A DNA stretch of 64,000 nucleotides from Ectobacillus polymachus (GTDB lineage: Bacteria; Bacillota; Bacilli; Bacillales; Bacillaceae_G): the NCBI RefSeq assembly GCF_048159605.1, contig NZ_JBLREB010000001.1, forward strand, positions 186,001 to 250,000, read 5' to 3'. The position numbers and the translations under genes were made by a program. Positions 25,902-35,135 of this stretch are shown here, piece by piece (the first letter of the stretch is position 1; the number at the start of each line of letters is the position of its first letter). The notes under the pieces are model-generated. The model saw nothing but the letters and a program-made list of their open reading frames with translations. It made no database searches and was not told where the DNA came from.

Positions 25902-26108
25902 ATGTTTTCTAATATTGGTGTTCCTGGCTTAATTTTAATTTTAACTCTTGCACTTATTCTATTTGGACCTAAGAAGCTCCCCGAAATTGGTCGTGCGTTT
26001 GGTCAAACGTTAAAGGAATTTAAGAAATCTACAGCTGAATTAACGAATGATGTAGTAAGTGAAGTGAAGGAAGAGAAGAAGGAAGAGCAAAAGGTTGAAG
26101 CGAAATAA
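25902..26108 (+). CDS. tatA: Sec-independent protein translocase TatA
   Basis: A 68-residue protein with one N-terminal membrane helix (about residues 6-21), the FGPKKLPEIGRAFGQ hinge/amphipathic helix and an acidic-lysine tail, as in TatA/TatAy. It forms the export pore for folded twin-arginine substrates. It is followed by tatC and the hydrogenase whose small subunit carries a Tat signal, so this is probably a dedicated Tat pair. Start ATG follows AAAGGGG. Confidence 0.95.
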   Translation: MFSNIGVPGLILILTLALILFGPKKLPEIGRAFGQTLKEFKKSTAELTNDVVSEVKEEKKEEQKVEAK

Positions 26109-26135
26109 GGTGTAGTGGTTTTGCTCTTCGGCATG

Positions 26136-26173
26136 AAAACGATTTCGTATGTATTAATGCGAGTCGTTTTTTT
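26136..26173 (+). terminator. Hairpin with T-run between tatA and tatC
   Basis: AAAACGA...TCGTTTT with an inner G-U containing stem and a seven-T run. It could attenuate tatC relative to tatA, giving the TatA excess normally required. Confidence 0.75.
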
Positions 26174-26217
26174 GTGAAGCGGTAGCCGTAAACCTTATGA
26201 ATGGGCAGGGGAAGAGG

Positions 26218-26970
26218 ATGATAGATAAAGAATTGCAGATTGTAGACCATTTAGAGGAATTGCGGAAACGGATTATTATTTCAGCGGTAGGGTTTGTTGT
26301 GTTTTTTATCGTTGGGATTGTGTTTTCCGTCGACATTTATAAATGGTTTGCAAAGAGTATTGATATGAAACTATCGGTACTCGGACCAAGTGATATAGTA
26401 TGGGTGTATTTTATGCTTGGGATGGTGATCGCGGTTGTAGGGACGATTCCTGTTATTGCCGTGCAGATTTGGTTGTTTGTGCGTCCGGCTCTGCGACCGA
26501 AGGAGAGAAAGGTTACGCTTACGTATGTGCCGGCACTCTTTTTCTTATTTATCATCGGGCTTGCGTTTGGTTATTTTGTAGTGTTTCCTATGATTCTTTC
26601 GTTTTTGCTTCATTTGGGCCAGGATATGTTTGCGGCCCAGTTTACGGCACAGAAATATTTTCAATTTATGTTGAATGTGACGTTGCCGTTTGGGGTGTTA
26701 TTCGAGCTTCCGGTCGTCGTTATGTTTTTAACTTCGCTTGGTATTATAAATCCTTATGTATTATCAACCATTCGTAAGTATGCCTATTTTGTTTTGGTAG
26801 TAATTGCTGTTGTTATTACACCGCCAGAATTTGTGTCCGATATACTCGTAACGATTCCTTTATTAGTGCTCTATGAAATCAGTATTCTTATTTCTAAGTT
26901 TGTTTTTCGAAAGAAACTGAAGCGTCAGCGGGAAGAAGAGGAGGATTTCAAGCAAGAGGATGCTACCTAA
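26218..26970 (+). CDS. tatC: Twin-arginine translocase subunit TatC
   Basis: A 250-residue protein with six helices; the N-terminal VDHLEELRKRIIIS motif and FVRPALRPKERK plus LPFGVLFELPVVV are diagnostic. TatC recognises the RR signal. ATG 26218 is chosen because it gives MIDKELQIVDHLEELRK with an AGGGGAAG site; the upstream in-frame ATG at 26197 lacks one. The tail is charged (KRQREEEEDFKQEDAT). Confidence 0.95.
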   Translation: MIDKELQIVDHLEELRKRIIISAVGFVVFFIVGIVFSVDIYKWFAKSIDMKLSVLGPSDIVWVYFMLGMVIAVVGTIPVIAVQIWLFVRPALRPKERKVTLTYVPALFFLFIIGLAFGYFVVFPMILSFLLHLGQDMFAAQFTAQKYFQFMLNVTLPFGVLFELPVVVMFLTSLGIINPYVLSTIRKYAYFVLVVIAVVITPPEFVSDILVTIPLLVLYEISILISKFVFRKKLKRQREEEEDFKQEDAT

Positions 26971-27026
26971 TCGTTATGACGTTTTCACTATACAAATAGT
27001 GATTAAGAAGTTTTTGTGAACAATTC

Positions 27027-27061
27027 TAACATACTAGGACGAAAACCCTATTGGTATGTTA
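27027..27061 (+). promoter_or_regulatory. Candidate operator or hairpin upstream of the hydrogenase operon
   Basis: Perfect 8-bp inverted arms TAACATAC (27027-27034) and GTATGTTA (27054-27061) are separated by 19 bases, with no T run after them. Another small dyad CACTAT-ACAA-ATAGTG lies at 26986-27001 and a TGTGA half-site at 27016-27020. Candidate regulators are NikR or an FNR-type protein; neither is shown. Confidence 0.45.
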
Positions 27062-27123
27062 CATTTACCCTGAATTTTTAGTATCTACATAGTTATTCCA
27101 TGGAAAATGGAGGGATCTAGCAA

Positions 27124-28197
27124 ATGAAGAAGCAGAAAACAATCTATGAAACTGCAATGGATAATGGGGTTACCCGAAGAGATTTTTTGAAGATGTGTAC
27201 CGTATTGGCTGCGGCGGTTGGTCTTGACTTTTCCCAAACAGATCAAGTCGTAAAAGCAATGGAAACGAGTACAAGAGTACCTGTCGTATGGTTGCAATTC
27301 CAAGATTGTACAGGCTGTTCAGAGTCGTTTATCCGTTCTTCTCAGCCTAAAGTTGAAAGCGTTCTATTTGATATGATATCACTCGAATACACTGAAGTTC
27401 TTTCGGCTGCATCCGGATTTCAAATTGAAGCAGCGATGGAACAGGTGTTGAAAAACTATAAAGGAAAGTATGTTCTTGCGGTTGAAGGAAGTATTCCTCA
27501 AGATGGCTTCTTAAATATTGGGGGAAAATCAGGAAAGGATACCTTCATTGAAATGGCTTCGAATGCGCAAGCTGTCATTGCCTATGGATCTTGTTCCGCA
27601 TGGGGCGGTATTCCTGCTGCTTATCCGAATCCAACAGGAGCAAAACCAATTACGAGTTTTCAAACGAGCACACCTACTATTCTCGTTCCAGGGTGCCCGC
27701 CGATTGCAGAGGTAATGACTGGTGTGATTGCTCATATTATAACATTCGGAAAATTGCCAGAATTGGATCATCTCGGACGTCCGAAGGCCTTCTATCGCCA
27801 TCGTATCCATGATAAATGTAACCGCCGTGCATATTTTGATGCAGGCTTGTTTGTGGAGTCCTTTGATGATGAAGGAGCAAAGCAAGGGTATTGCTTATAT
27901 AAAGTAGGCTGCAAGGGACCAACAACTTATAATTCCTGTGCTGAAATGCGCTGGAATGGAGGGGTTAGCTATCCGATTCAATCGGGAAATCCATGTATTG
28001 GCTGTTCAGAAAAAGGCTTCTGGGATAACGGTCCTCTTTACACAAGAAGAGCGAAAGTTCCTGGTTCGCAAACGACGATTAGTCCGGATACGGTTGGATT
28101 AGCAGCAGTTGGTGTTACGACAGCTGGTATTGCTGTTCATGCAGCAGGAACTGTAATTAAGAAAAAAATCGATGACAAACGAGGGGAAGACGAATGA
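27124..28197 (+). CDS. hyaA: NiFe hydrogenase small subunit, Tat-exported
   Basis: A 357-residue group 1 NiFe-hydrogenase electron-transfer subunit. The Tat signal TRRDFLKM (RR at 18-19) is followed by a hydrophobic stretch. Proximal-cluster cysteines start at CTGCSES (C62, C65); YGSCSAWGG and the C-terminal CNRRAYFDAG, YNSCAEMRW and CIGCSEKGFW carry the remaining ligands. The proximal motif is the standard CTGC, and the position before GSC is Tyr, so the six-cysteine O2-tolerant cluster is absent. A C-terminal membrane helix (about 322-342) anchors the enzyme on the outside. First gene of the hydrogenase operon. Confidence 0.95.
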   Translation: MKKQKTIYETAMDNGVTRRDFLKMCTVLAAAVGLDFSQTDQVVKAMETSTRVPVVWLQFQDCTGCSESFIRSSQPKVESVLFDMISLEYTEVLSAASGFQIEAAMEQVLKNYKGKYVLAVEGSIPQDGFLNIGGKSGKDTFIEMASNAQAVIAYGSCSAWGGIPAAYPNPTGAKPITSFQTSTPTILVPGCPPIAEVMTGVIAHIITFGKLPELDHLGRPKAFYRHRIHDKCNRRAYFDAGLFVESFDDEGAKQGYCLYKVGCKGPTTYNSCAEMRWNGGVSYPIQSGNPCIGCSEKGFWDNGPLYTRRAKVPGSQTTISPDTVGLAAVGVTTAGIAVHAAGTVIKKKIDDKRGEDE

Positions 28198-29918
28198 GCG
28201 AGCGCATAGTAGTAGATCCAATTACGAGAATTGAAGGCCATCTTCGCGTTGAGGTTGATATCGATGAAACGGGTATGATTAAGGATGCATTTAGTTCTGG
28301 GACAGCGGTTCGAGGACTAGAGTTAATCGTACGAAACCGTGATCCTCGTGACGTGTGGGCGTACATTCAACGTATTTGCGGCGTTTGTACATCGACTCAT
28401 GCTCTTGCGTCACTTCGGTCTGTTGAAGATGCACTAGGAATTACAATCCCAAGAAATGCCCATTTGATACGTGACATTATGAATATGGTTATCTTCTTTC
28501 ATGACCATGTCGTTCACTTCTATCATTTGCATGCGTTAGACTGGGTCGATGTAATCAGTGCCTTAAAGGCAAATCCTGCTGAAACATCACGAATTGCGCA
28601 GTCGATTTCAAGCTGGCCAAAATCTTCTCCTGGCTATTTTGCAGATGTACAAAACAAAGTGAAGAAGCTAGTTGATAGCGGACAACTTGGCATTTTTGCA
28701 AATGGATACTGGGGACATAATGCATATAAGCTTCCACCAGAAGTGAACTTATTAGCGGTTGCTCACTATTTAGAAGCATTGGATTGGCAAAAGGAAGTTG
28801 TTAAGGTACAAACGATTTTTGGTGGTAAAAATCCGCATCCTCACTATGTAGTAGGAGGTATGGCAACTCCTCTAGATATTAATAGTGATAATGGTATTAA
28901 CGCAGAGCGATTAATGCATGTATCACAAATCATTGACCAAGCTCGTGAATTCGTAAGCCAAGTGTATGTGCCTGACGTGATTGCCATCGGTTCTTATTAT
29001 AAAGATTGGACGTATGGCGGCGGTTTAGATAACTATTTATGCTATGGTGATTTCTCAACAGGCAGCATATATGATACGAAATTATACCGTTTTCCACGAG
29101 GAATTATATTAAATGGAAATATGAATGAAGTACATGATGTTGATCTTAAGGATCCTGAACAAGTGAAGGAGTTTATTGATCATTCTTGGTATACATATGA
29201 TGGTAAGGAAGGCGGCGGAGTTGGTAAGCATCCGTTCGAAGGAGAAACTGCTCTTCATTATACAGGACCGCAAGCACCATATAAGAATCTGGATACGAAT
29301 AAGCAATATAGCTGGCTGAAAACACCGCGTTGGAAGAATCAACCGATGGAAACGGGCCCGCTTGCTCGGATGATGGTCGGTTATGCATCAGGAAATCAAG
29401 AGATTGTAAGCTTGATGGACGATACGTTGAAAAAACTAGGTCTTCCAATTACCGCAATGAAATCAGCGCTTGGTCGTACGGTGGCACGCTCGCTAGAAAC
29501 AATTCTTCTTTCGAATTGGCTTCGTCACGACATGGATGAGCTGCTTACCAATATTAAGAACGGAAATCAGGTTACATTTGACCGTACGAAATGGGAGCCA
29601 GAAACTTGGCCGAAGAAAGCACAAGGAGTGGGCTGGGTAGAAGCACCACGCGGAGCACTCGGTCACTGGATTGACATTGAAAATGGAAAAACGAAGAACT
29701 ATCAAGCCGTTGTTCCATCTACTTGGAATGCATCGCCGCGTGATCAGAATAATAATATTGGAGCCTATGAAGCAGCTTTGAAGGGAACTCCGATGCTAAA
29801 TAAGGAACAGCCATTAGAAATTTTGCGTATTATTCATTCCTTTGATCCTTGTCTTGCTTGTGCAGTACATTTAACAGATTTAGAATCTAACAAAACGACT
29901 GAAATTCGATTAGGTTAG
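28194..29918 (+). CDS. hyaB: NiFe hydrogenase large subunit
   Basis: The 574-residue catalytic subunit binds the NiFe(CN)2CO centre. The four cysteines are in RICGVC (C62, C65) and DPCLACAVH (C553, C556). A 15-residue peptide follows H559 and would be removed by the HyaD-like protease after nickel insertion. The start overlaps the small subunit by 4 bases (ATGA). It has no signal and would be carried across with the small subunit by Tat. Confidence 0.96.
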   Translation: MSERIVVDPITRIEGHLRVEVDIDETGMIKDAFSSGTAVRGLELIVRNRDPRDVWAYIQRICGVCTSTHALASLRSVEDALGITIPRNAHLIRDIMNMVIFFHDHVVHFYHLHALDWVDVISALKANPAETSRIAQSISSWPKSSPGYFADVQNKVKKLVDSGQLGIFANGYWGHNAYKLPPEVNLLAVAHYLEALDWQKEVVKVQTIFGGKNPHPHYVVGGMATPLDINSDNGINAERLMHVSQIIDQAREFVSQVYVPDVIAIGSYYKDWTYGGGLDNYLCYGDFSTGSIYDTKLYRFPRGIILNGNMNEVHDVDLKDPEQVKEFIDHSWYTYDGKEGGGVGKHPFEGETALHYTGPQAPYKNLDTNKQYSWLKTPRWKNQPMETGPLARMMVGYASGNQEIVSLMDDTLKKLGLPITAMKSALGRTVARSLETILLSNWLRHDMDELLTNIKNGNQVTFDRTKWEPETWPKKAQGVGWVEAPRGALGHWIDIENGKTKNYQAVVPSTWNASPRDQNNNIGAYEAALKGTPMLNKEQPLEILRIIHSFDPCLACAVHLTDLESNKTTEIRLG

Positions 29919-29931
29919 GAGGAGACAAGCT

Positions 29932-30729
29932 ATGTCAGACCTCATGCCAACAGCACATAATACCAATACTCATGTTCCTGGCAAGGATAGTGAAGCGACG
30001 TTTCATCCGGAACGTCCCATTAAATATAAGACAATAAAACAAGATGTCGTTAAAGTTTATGTGTGGGAATTACCAGTTCGAATTTTTCATTGGATCAATG
30101 TAGCGGCAATTATCATGCTTATGATAACGGGGATTTATATCGGAAAACCATTTGTTGGTTCAACTGTACCAGAGGAAGCATATTATTCCTATGTCATGGG
30201 CTGGGCGAGATATATACACTTTTTTGCAGCGTTCCTTTTCACAATCAATCTTCTTTATCGATTGTACTGGGCGTTTATAGGAAATAAATTTGCCACATCG
30301 AATCCATTTCGCTTGGTGTTTTGGAAAGAAGTATTCGAAACAATTAAATTTTATCTATTCTTAAAAAATAAGAAACCGCATTACATTGGCCATAACCCAC
30401 TTGCACAGCTTAGTTACTGGATCTTTATCGGTCTTGGTTCTTGGGTAATGATGCTAACAGGCTATTATATGTATTTTGAGCCACAGCCAGAATCATTCTG
30501 GGGTAAGCTATTCGTTTGGGTTCCGACTCTGTTTGGCGGAGATAGCTATTCGGTTCGTTCTTGGCACCACTTAGTAGCATGGGCATTTATGTTATTTACA
30601 GTTATTCACGTCTATATGGCAGTTCGCGATGATTATCTCGAACGAAATGGTACCATTTCTTCGATGTTTACAGGCTACAAGACTGAACCGAAAAAATTAG
30701 TTGGTGATAAGAATGATGAATCGAAATAA
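29932..30729 (+). CDS. hyaC: Ni/Fe-hydrogenase b-type cytochrome subunit
   Basis: A 265-residue cytochrome b with four to five helices: residues 53-75, 96-118, 161-183 and 216-240. Likely haem ligands are His in RIFHWINVAA, RYIHFFAAF, SWHHLVAWAFM and FTVIHVYM. The hydrophilic N-terminus (about 45 residues) is longer than in the E. coli protein. It passes electrons from the small subunit to the quinone pool. ATG follows AGGAGG. Confidence 0.93.
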   Translation: MSDLMPTAHNTNTHVPGKDSEATFHPERPIKYKTIKQDVVKVYVWELPVRIFHWINVAAIIMLMITGIYIGKPFVGSTVPEEAYYSYVMGWARYIHFFAAFLFTINLLYRLYWAFIGNKFATSNPFRLVFWKEVFETIKFYLFLKNKKPHYIGHNPLAQLSYWIFIGLGSWVMMLTGYYMYFEPQPESFWGKLFVWVPTLFGGDSYSVRSWHHLVAWAFMLFTVIHVYMAVRDDYLERNGTISSMFTGYKTEPKKLVGDKNDESK

Positions 30730-31198
30730 AGATAAAATCACAATACTTGGAATTGGCAACACCCTCTTCACAGATGAGGGTGTTGGTATTCATTTGTTGC
30801 CGCTCCTTGAAGAAGCGTATAAGGATGACGAACAAATTGAGATTATAGAGGGATTAACGGATGGGATGAAGCTTCTCGGTCCGGTTGAGGAAGCGGAAAA
30901 TCTTATTATCATTGATGCGATTAATGCAGGTGTAGAAGGCGGAACCATTCTTTCATTAGAAGGAGACGAAATTCCTGCTTATTTTGGTATTAAGATGTCC
31001 GTTCATCAGATGGGTTTTCAGGAAGTGCTATTTGCAGCGAAATTTAGAGAGCGCTATCCGAAACGAATTATTATGTTTGGTATGCAGCCTACTTCATTAG
31101 AACTAGGTGTAGACCTAACCGAAACGAATCAAGCAAACCTAGGTGAATTAGCTGAAGCGGTTATGAATCAAGTAAAATGCTGGAGACATGTATCATGA
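30716..31198 (+). CDS. hyaD: Hydrogenase maturation endopeptidase (HyaD/HupD family)
   Basis: A 160-residue nickel-dependent check-point protease that trims the large subunit. The family start ITILGIGNTLFTDEGVGIHL supplies the first nickel-sensing acidic residue (E in TDEG); IIIDAINAG supplies the Asp and SVHQMGFQEVL the His. ATG 30716 lies 7 bases after GGTGAT and overlaps the cytochrome gene by 14 bases. Confidence 0.92.
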   Translation: MNRNKDKITILGIGNTLFTDEGVGIHLLPLLEEAYKDDEQIEIIEGLTDGMKLLGPVEEAENLIIIDAINAGVEGGTILSLEGDEIPAYFGIKMSVHQMGFQEVLFAAKFRERYPKRIIMFGMQPTSLELGVDLTETNQANLGELAEAVMNQVKCWRHVS

Positions 31199-31623
31199 AT
31201 CGTCTCGATTTCTTAAAAGAAGTGGCGGGAAGCATATTTCAAACTGTGAAATATGTGTATGAGCCTTTTTTAAAGGATGATATAGAAAAAGTGGAAGAAG
31301 CAGCAGATCGTGCTCTTGGAATTACATGGGTACCTGTGATGAAGCATGATGAAATGGGTAACCGGCCGGAAGTTCGTTATGCTTCTGGCAAACCGGTTAT
31401 CATTTTCTCACATGAAGAAAAGCTTCATGCGATTAGCGGAATTTGTCCGGCTTGCTCCAATCTTATTCAAGTTCGGACGTATGATCATGTAGCAACATGT
31501 ATGAGTTGTGACAAGGAATACAATTTGAAAACAATGGACGGAGAATTATCTGTCCAAAGCTTACAGATAAAAAGGAAGGACCAAATGTATGTTGTTGGCC
31601 TTACAGACAACGGTAAAAGGTGA
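31195..31623 (+). CDS. Hydrogenase-operon four-cysteine protein (Rieske-like fold suspected)
   Basis: A 142-residue protein. The C-terminal half (about 45-135) reads like a Rieske-type sequence (PVIIFSHEEKLHAISGICPA, then CDKEYNLKTMDGELSVQSL) but its metal ligands are C84-x2-C87 and C102-x2-C105 rather than Cys/His pairs, so it may bind zinc, a rubredoxin-like iron or a modified cluster. The N-terminal 45 residues are helical. It overlaps hyaD by 4 bases (ATGA) and hypA starts at its stop, so it belongs to the hydrogenase unit. It may assist assembly or electron transfer; neither is shown. Confidence 0.65.
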   Translation: MNRLDFLKEVAGSIFQTVKYVYEPFLKDDIEKVEEAADRALGITWVPVMKHDEMGNRPEVRYASGKPVIIFSHEEKLHAISGICPACSNLIQVRTYDHVATCMSCDKEYNLKTMDGELSVQSLQIKRKDQMYVVGLTDNGKR

Positions 31624-31628
31624 TCGTG

Positions 31629-31988
31629 ATGCATGAAATGTCATTGATGGGAGATATTTTGCAGCTCGTTCAAGAGGATGCAGCAAAAAGGGGTATCGTT
31701 CAAATAAAGAAAATCGAATTAATTGTAGGAGAAATAAGCAATGCGATGCCAGACGCATTGGAGATGGCCTTCGAAATTTTTCGTGATCAAAACCCGTATC
31801 TTTTTAAGGAAACAGCACAATTAATGATTCATACCGAGGAAGCGAAGGCAGAGTGTGTCATTTGTGGTCTGACGTATCATCCGACCCAGAAGATTGCACT
31901 CTGTCCGAACTGTAACATTCCATCTGGTAAAGTATTAGCAGGGGAAACATTTCAAGTGTTATCTTATGAGGGGAGCGATGAATCATGA
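31629..31988 (+). CDS. hypA: Hydrogenase nickel chaperone HypA
   Basis: A 119-residue protein with the obligatory MHEMSLM start, where His2 binds nickel; this fixes ATG 31629 rather than the upstream GTG at 31620. The zinc site is CVICG...CPNCN (residues about 74-95). It delivers nickel to the large subunit with HypB. Confidence 0.95.
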   Translation: MHEMSLMGDILQLVQEDAAKRGIVQIKKIELIVGEISNAMPDALEMAFEIFRDQNPYLFKETAQLMIHTEEAKAECVICGLTYHPTQKIALCPNCNIPSGKVLAGETFQVLSYEGSDES

Positions 31989-32641
31989 ATATAACGTTAC
32001 GAACAGATGTATTAACGAACAATAATAAGGCGGCTGATTTTAACCGCGATCTTTTTGAAAAAACGAATACACTTGTGATTAATTTAATGAGCTCTCCCGG
32101 AGCCGGTAAAACGACATTGTTAGAGGAAACGGTAAAGGCGTTATCTGGATCCTATCGTATTGCTGTTATTGAAGGCGACTTAGCGACGGAGCGAGATGCT
32201 GATCGTATACGTGCAATGGGGGCAAAGGCTGTCCAAATTAACACCTATGGCGGCTGCCATTTGGATGCAAGAATGGTTGCAGCAAGCCTTGGTGAATTGG
32301 ATTTAGATGAAATCGATTTATTATTTATTGAGAATGTAGGGAACCTTGTCTGTCCATCTGGATATGATTTGGGACAGAACCATAAAGTTGCCGTTCTTAG
32401 TGTTCCTGAAGGAAATGATAAGATTCCGAAATATCCGCAAATGTTTATGCGTACCGAGCTTGTTCTTCTTAACAAAATTGATTTACTTCCTTATCTTGAT
32501 TTTAATGTAGAGGAAGCGAAGAAGGATTTACTAGATATTAATCCAAATTCAGAGCTGATTCCTCTTTCAGCAAGAACAGGAACAGGACTAGAAGAATGGT
32601 ATGCATGGATTCAAGAGGCGTATAAAAAATGTATGCAGTAA
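31985..32641 (+). CDS. hypB: Hydrogenase nickel incorporation GTPase HypB
   Basis: A 218-residue SIMIBI GTPase: Walker A SSPGAGKTT (36-44), VIEGDLATERDADRI switch, the metal site GGCHLDARMV, and LLNKIDLLPY (base recognition). There is no histidine-rich N-terminal tail, so nickel storage is unlikely. It overlaps hypA by 4 bases and hypF by 13. Confidence 0.95.
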   Translation: MNITLRTDVLTNNNKAADFNRDLFEKTNTLVINLMSSPGAGKTTLLEETVKALSGSYRIAVIEGDLATERDADRIRAMGAKAVQINTYGGCHLDARMVAASLGELDLDEIDLLFIENVGNLVCPSGYDLGQNHKVAVLSVPEGNDKIPKYPQMFMRTELVLLNKIDLLPYLDFNVEEAKKDLLDINPNSELIPLSARTGTGLEEWYAWIQEAYKKCMQ

Positions 32642-34908
32642 ATGTCAGCATCTGCGGGCGGGTACAAGGGGTAGGATTTCGGCCGTTTGTATACCAGCTC
32701 GCCCATGCTCATCATCTAGCGGGAACGGTACAAAATAATATGGACGGTGTAAAAATTACAGCCGAAGGAGCGAAGGCGGATGTACAGCAGTTTTTGCATG
32801 AACTGCAAAGTAAAGCGCCTCGTCTCTCGCATATTAGTAATATAATTGTAGTAGATACAGTACCAACCAATGCAACCGATTTTACCATTATCGAAAGTGA
32901 GCGCACCGGAACCTCGTCTCTTGTCATTCCAATCGATTCTGCAGTATGCGACGATTGCTTAGAAGAGATGAATGATGAGACTAATTTTCGCTATGAATAT
33001 CCGTTTATCAATTGTACGCAGTGCGGGCCAAGGTATACGATTATTGAAGAGCTTCCTTATGACCGGCCGTACACAGTGATGAAGAGCTTTGCTATGTGCC
33101 CAGATTGTCAAAGAGAATATGAGGATCCGACCAATCGGCGTCATCATGCACAGCCTATCGCTTGTCCTACATGTGGTCCATCCGTTACACTTTTGGATCA
33201 GCATGGACATAAGCTTGAAACGCAGCAACCGATAAAGCAAGCTATGCAGTTGATACAAGCAGGTCATATAGTGGCGATCAAAGGACTAGGCGGTTATCAT
33301 CTTTGCTGTGATGCAGCGAATGAACAGGCTGTCACACTGCTGCGAAAACGTAAAAACCGTCCAGCACGGCCGCTTGCGGTTATGGCCGCATCTCTTTCTG
33401 CTATTAATGCTTTCGCCTTTGTGAATGAGGCAGAGAAGAAGCTGCTGAAGAGTCCTGAGGCACCTATTGTCATTGTAAAGAGAAAAGAAGGGAAGCTGGC
33501 AAGAAGTGTAGCACCGAAGATGACAACGGTTGGCGTAATGCTTCCGTACACACCGCTCCATCATTTGCTGTTTAAGGATAATGAGAATGGTTGTTTTGTC
33601 ATGACGAGTGCCAATCCTTCCGGGATGCCGCTTCTCTATAAAGATAACGAAGCACTCACCTACTTAGATGGAATCGCTGATTATTATCTTGTTCATAATC
33701 GGGAGATCATTCATCCTGTTGATGATTCGGTTGTACAAGTAAGTGATGGTCGTTTAGATTTCTTCCGAAGAGCGAGGGGCTATGTTCCTGATCCTTTCGT
33801 GGCAAGTAACGATGTATCTGGAATGGTTGCCTTTGGGGGCCAACAAAAAACAACGTTTACGATTGGTAGAAACGAGCAAGTTTTTCTTGGACCGCACATC
33901 GGTGATTTGGAGAATATGGAAACGATTCATCATTACCGGCAGGAGTACGACCATTTAATGAAATGGATGGATATTAAGCAGGACATCGCAGTGATCGATA
34001 TACATCCAGGTTATGCAACGAGACAGCTTGTGGAAGAATTTCATACGGTACTGGAAGTACAGCACCATCATGCTCATATGGCTGCCTGTATGGAGGAACA
34101 TCATCTTACAGGAAAAGCCTATGGAATCATCCTCGATGGAACCGGATACGGACTTGACGGAAACGTTTGGGGATTCGAAGTGTTTTACGGAGATGCCAGC
34201 AGTGCACAAAGACTTGCTCATTTGCAATATACACCTCTTCCCGGCGGAGAAGCTTGCATTCGCGAGCCATGGCGAAATGCAGTCGCTATGCTGCTAGACT
34301 TACTTGAAGAAGAAGGAGAAAGCTTAGCACGTTCTCTATTTCCAGATAAAGAAAAAGAGATTCATATTTTGAAAAAAATGATAGAAAATCATATTAATAT
34401 TGTTCAGGCGGGTACTTGTGGCCGCTTGTTTGATGCGGTTAGCGCATTATGCGGGATTACGAAAATTGCGAGCTATGACGGAGAGGCAGCCATTTTGCTC
34501 TCGGAATTAGTGGATGAAACGAACGTGTACGAGCCTTATTCGTATGAATGCATAGAGGGTGAGCTTGTAACGATTCAAATGAAAGCAATGATTAAGGAAA
34601 TTGCACGCGACGTGTTAGCAGGCGAAGAAGCAGCAAATATTAGCGGACGCTTTCATGAAACGGTTGTACAGTCTATTCTTACCGCAATAGAAAGAGTAGC
34701 CGATATGCAGCCTGAGCAAAGCAGAACCGTCGTATTAGGCGGTGGCAGCTTACACAATCGTTATTTACGTAAACGATTACGAGAAGAGTTAACGAAACGA
34801 AAGTTTAACGTATATGTACCGGAACAAGTGCCGTGTAATGATGGAGGCTTATCATACGGTCAATTGGCCGTGGCAGCAGCGAAAAGGAGGGCTAAATCAT
34901 GTGTGTAG
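32629..34908 (+). CDS. hypF: Carbamoyltransferase HypF
   Basis: A 759-residue enzyme that makes the cyanide ligand precursor from carbamoyl phosphate. Domains in order: acylphosphatase (VQGVGFRPFVYQLA, 10-90), two zinc fingers (CDDCLEEM, CTQCGPRY, CPDCQREY, CPTCGP, about 105-185), YrdC-like (IVAIKGLGGYHL, 200-380) and Kae1-like/carbamoyltransferase (HHHAHMAACMEEH near residue 480, DGTGYGLDGNVWG). Length is normal for the family. Confidence 0.96.
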   Translation: MYAVNVSICGRVQGVGFRPFVYQLAHAHHLAGTVQNNMDGVKITAEGAKADVQQFLHELQSKAPRLSHISNIIVVDTVPTNATDFTIIESERTGTSSLVIPIDSAVCDDCLEEMNDETNFRYEYPFINCTQCGPRYTIIEELPYDRPYTVMKSFAMCPDCQREYEDPTNRRHHAQPIACPTCGPSVTLLDQHGHKLETQQPIKQAMQLIQAGHIVAIKGLGGYHLCCDAANEQAVTLLRKRKNRPARPLAVMAASLSAINAFAFVNEAEKKLLKSPEAPIVIVKRKEGKLARSVAPKMTTVGVMLPYTPLHHLLFKDNENGCFVMTSANPSGMPLLYKDNEALTYLDGIADYYLVHNREIIHPVDDSVVQVSDGRLDFFRRARGYVPDPFVASNDVSGMVAFGGQQKTTFTIGRNEQVFLGPHIGDLENMETIHHYRQEYDHLMKWMDIKQDIAVIDIHPGYATRQLVEEFHTVLEVQHHHAHMAACMEEHHLTGKAYGIILDGTGYGLDGNVWGFEVFYGDASSAQRLAHLQYTPLPGGEACIREPWRNAVAMLLDLLEEEGESLARSLFPDKEKEIHILKKMIENHINIVQAGTCGRLFDAVSALCGITKIASYDGEAAILLSELVDETNVYEPYSYECIEGELVTIQMKAMIKEIARDVLAGEEAANISGRFHETVVQSILTAIERVADMQPEQSRTVVLGGGSLHNRYLRKRLREELTKRKFNVYVPEQVPCNDGGLSYGQLAVAAAKRRAKSCV

Positions 34909-35135
34909 GTGTACCAGCAAAGGTAGTGAAGAAAATGGAATATACGGCGGTAGTTGATGTGATGGGATCACAAACGACCGTTGGTATTATTTTCGTTCCA
35001 GAGGTAGAAGAAGGGGACTTTGTTATTGTTCATGCAGGACAAGCGATGAGTATCGTCGATGAACAATATGCAAATAATAGCGTTTTGGAATGGAGGAAGT
35101 TGGTCGATGCTCGAAATTCTGAAACAGTCGAATGA
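34899..35135 (+). CDS. hypC: Hydrogenase assembly chaperone HypC
   Basis: A 78-residue OB-fold chaperone. It begins MCVGVPAKVV; Cys2 carries the Fe(CN)2CO group in complex with HypD. Central strands (AVVDVMGSQTTVGIIFV, GDFVIVHAGQAMSIVDE) match HypC/HupF. Overlaps hypF by 10 bases and hypD by 29. Confidence 0.95.
   Translation: MCVGVPAKVVKKMEYTAVVDVMGSQTTVGIIFVPEVEEGDFVIVHAGQAMSIVDEQYANNSVLEWRKLVDARNSETVE

Noticed and set aside
27016..27026. FNR box upstream of the hydrogenase
   Set aside because: Only one TGTGA half matches; the second half is poor, so no call was made.
35059..35106. Longer HypD start
   Set aside because: It lies within hypC without a ribosome binding site; MLEILKQ after GGAGG is the better start.
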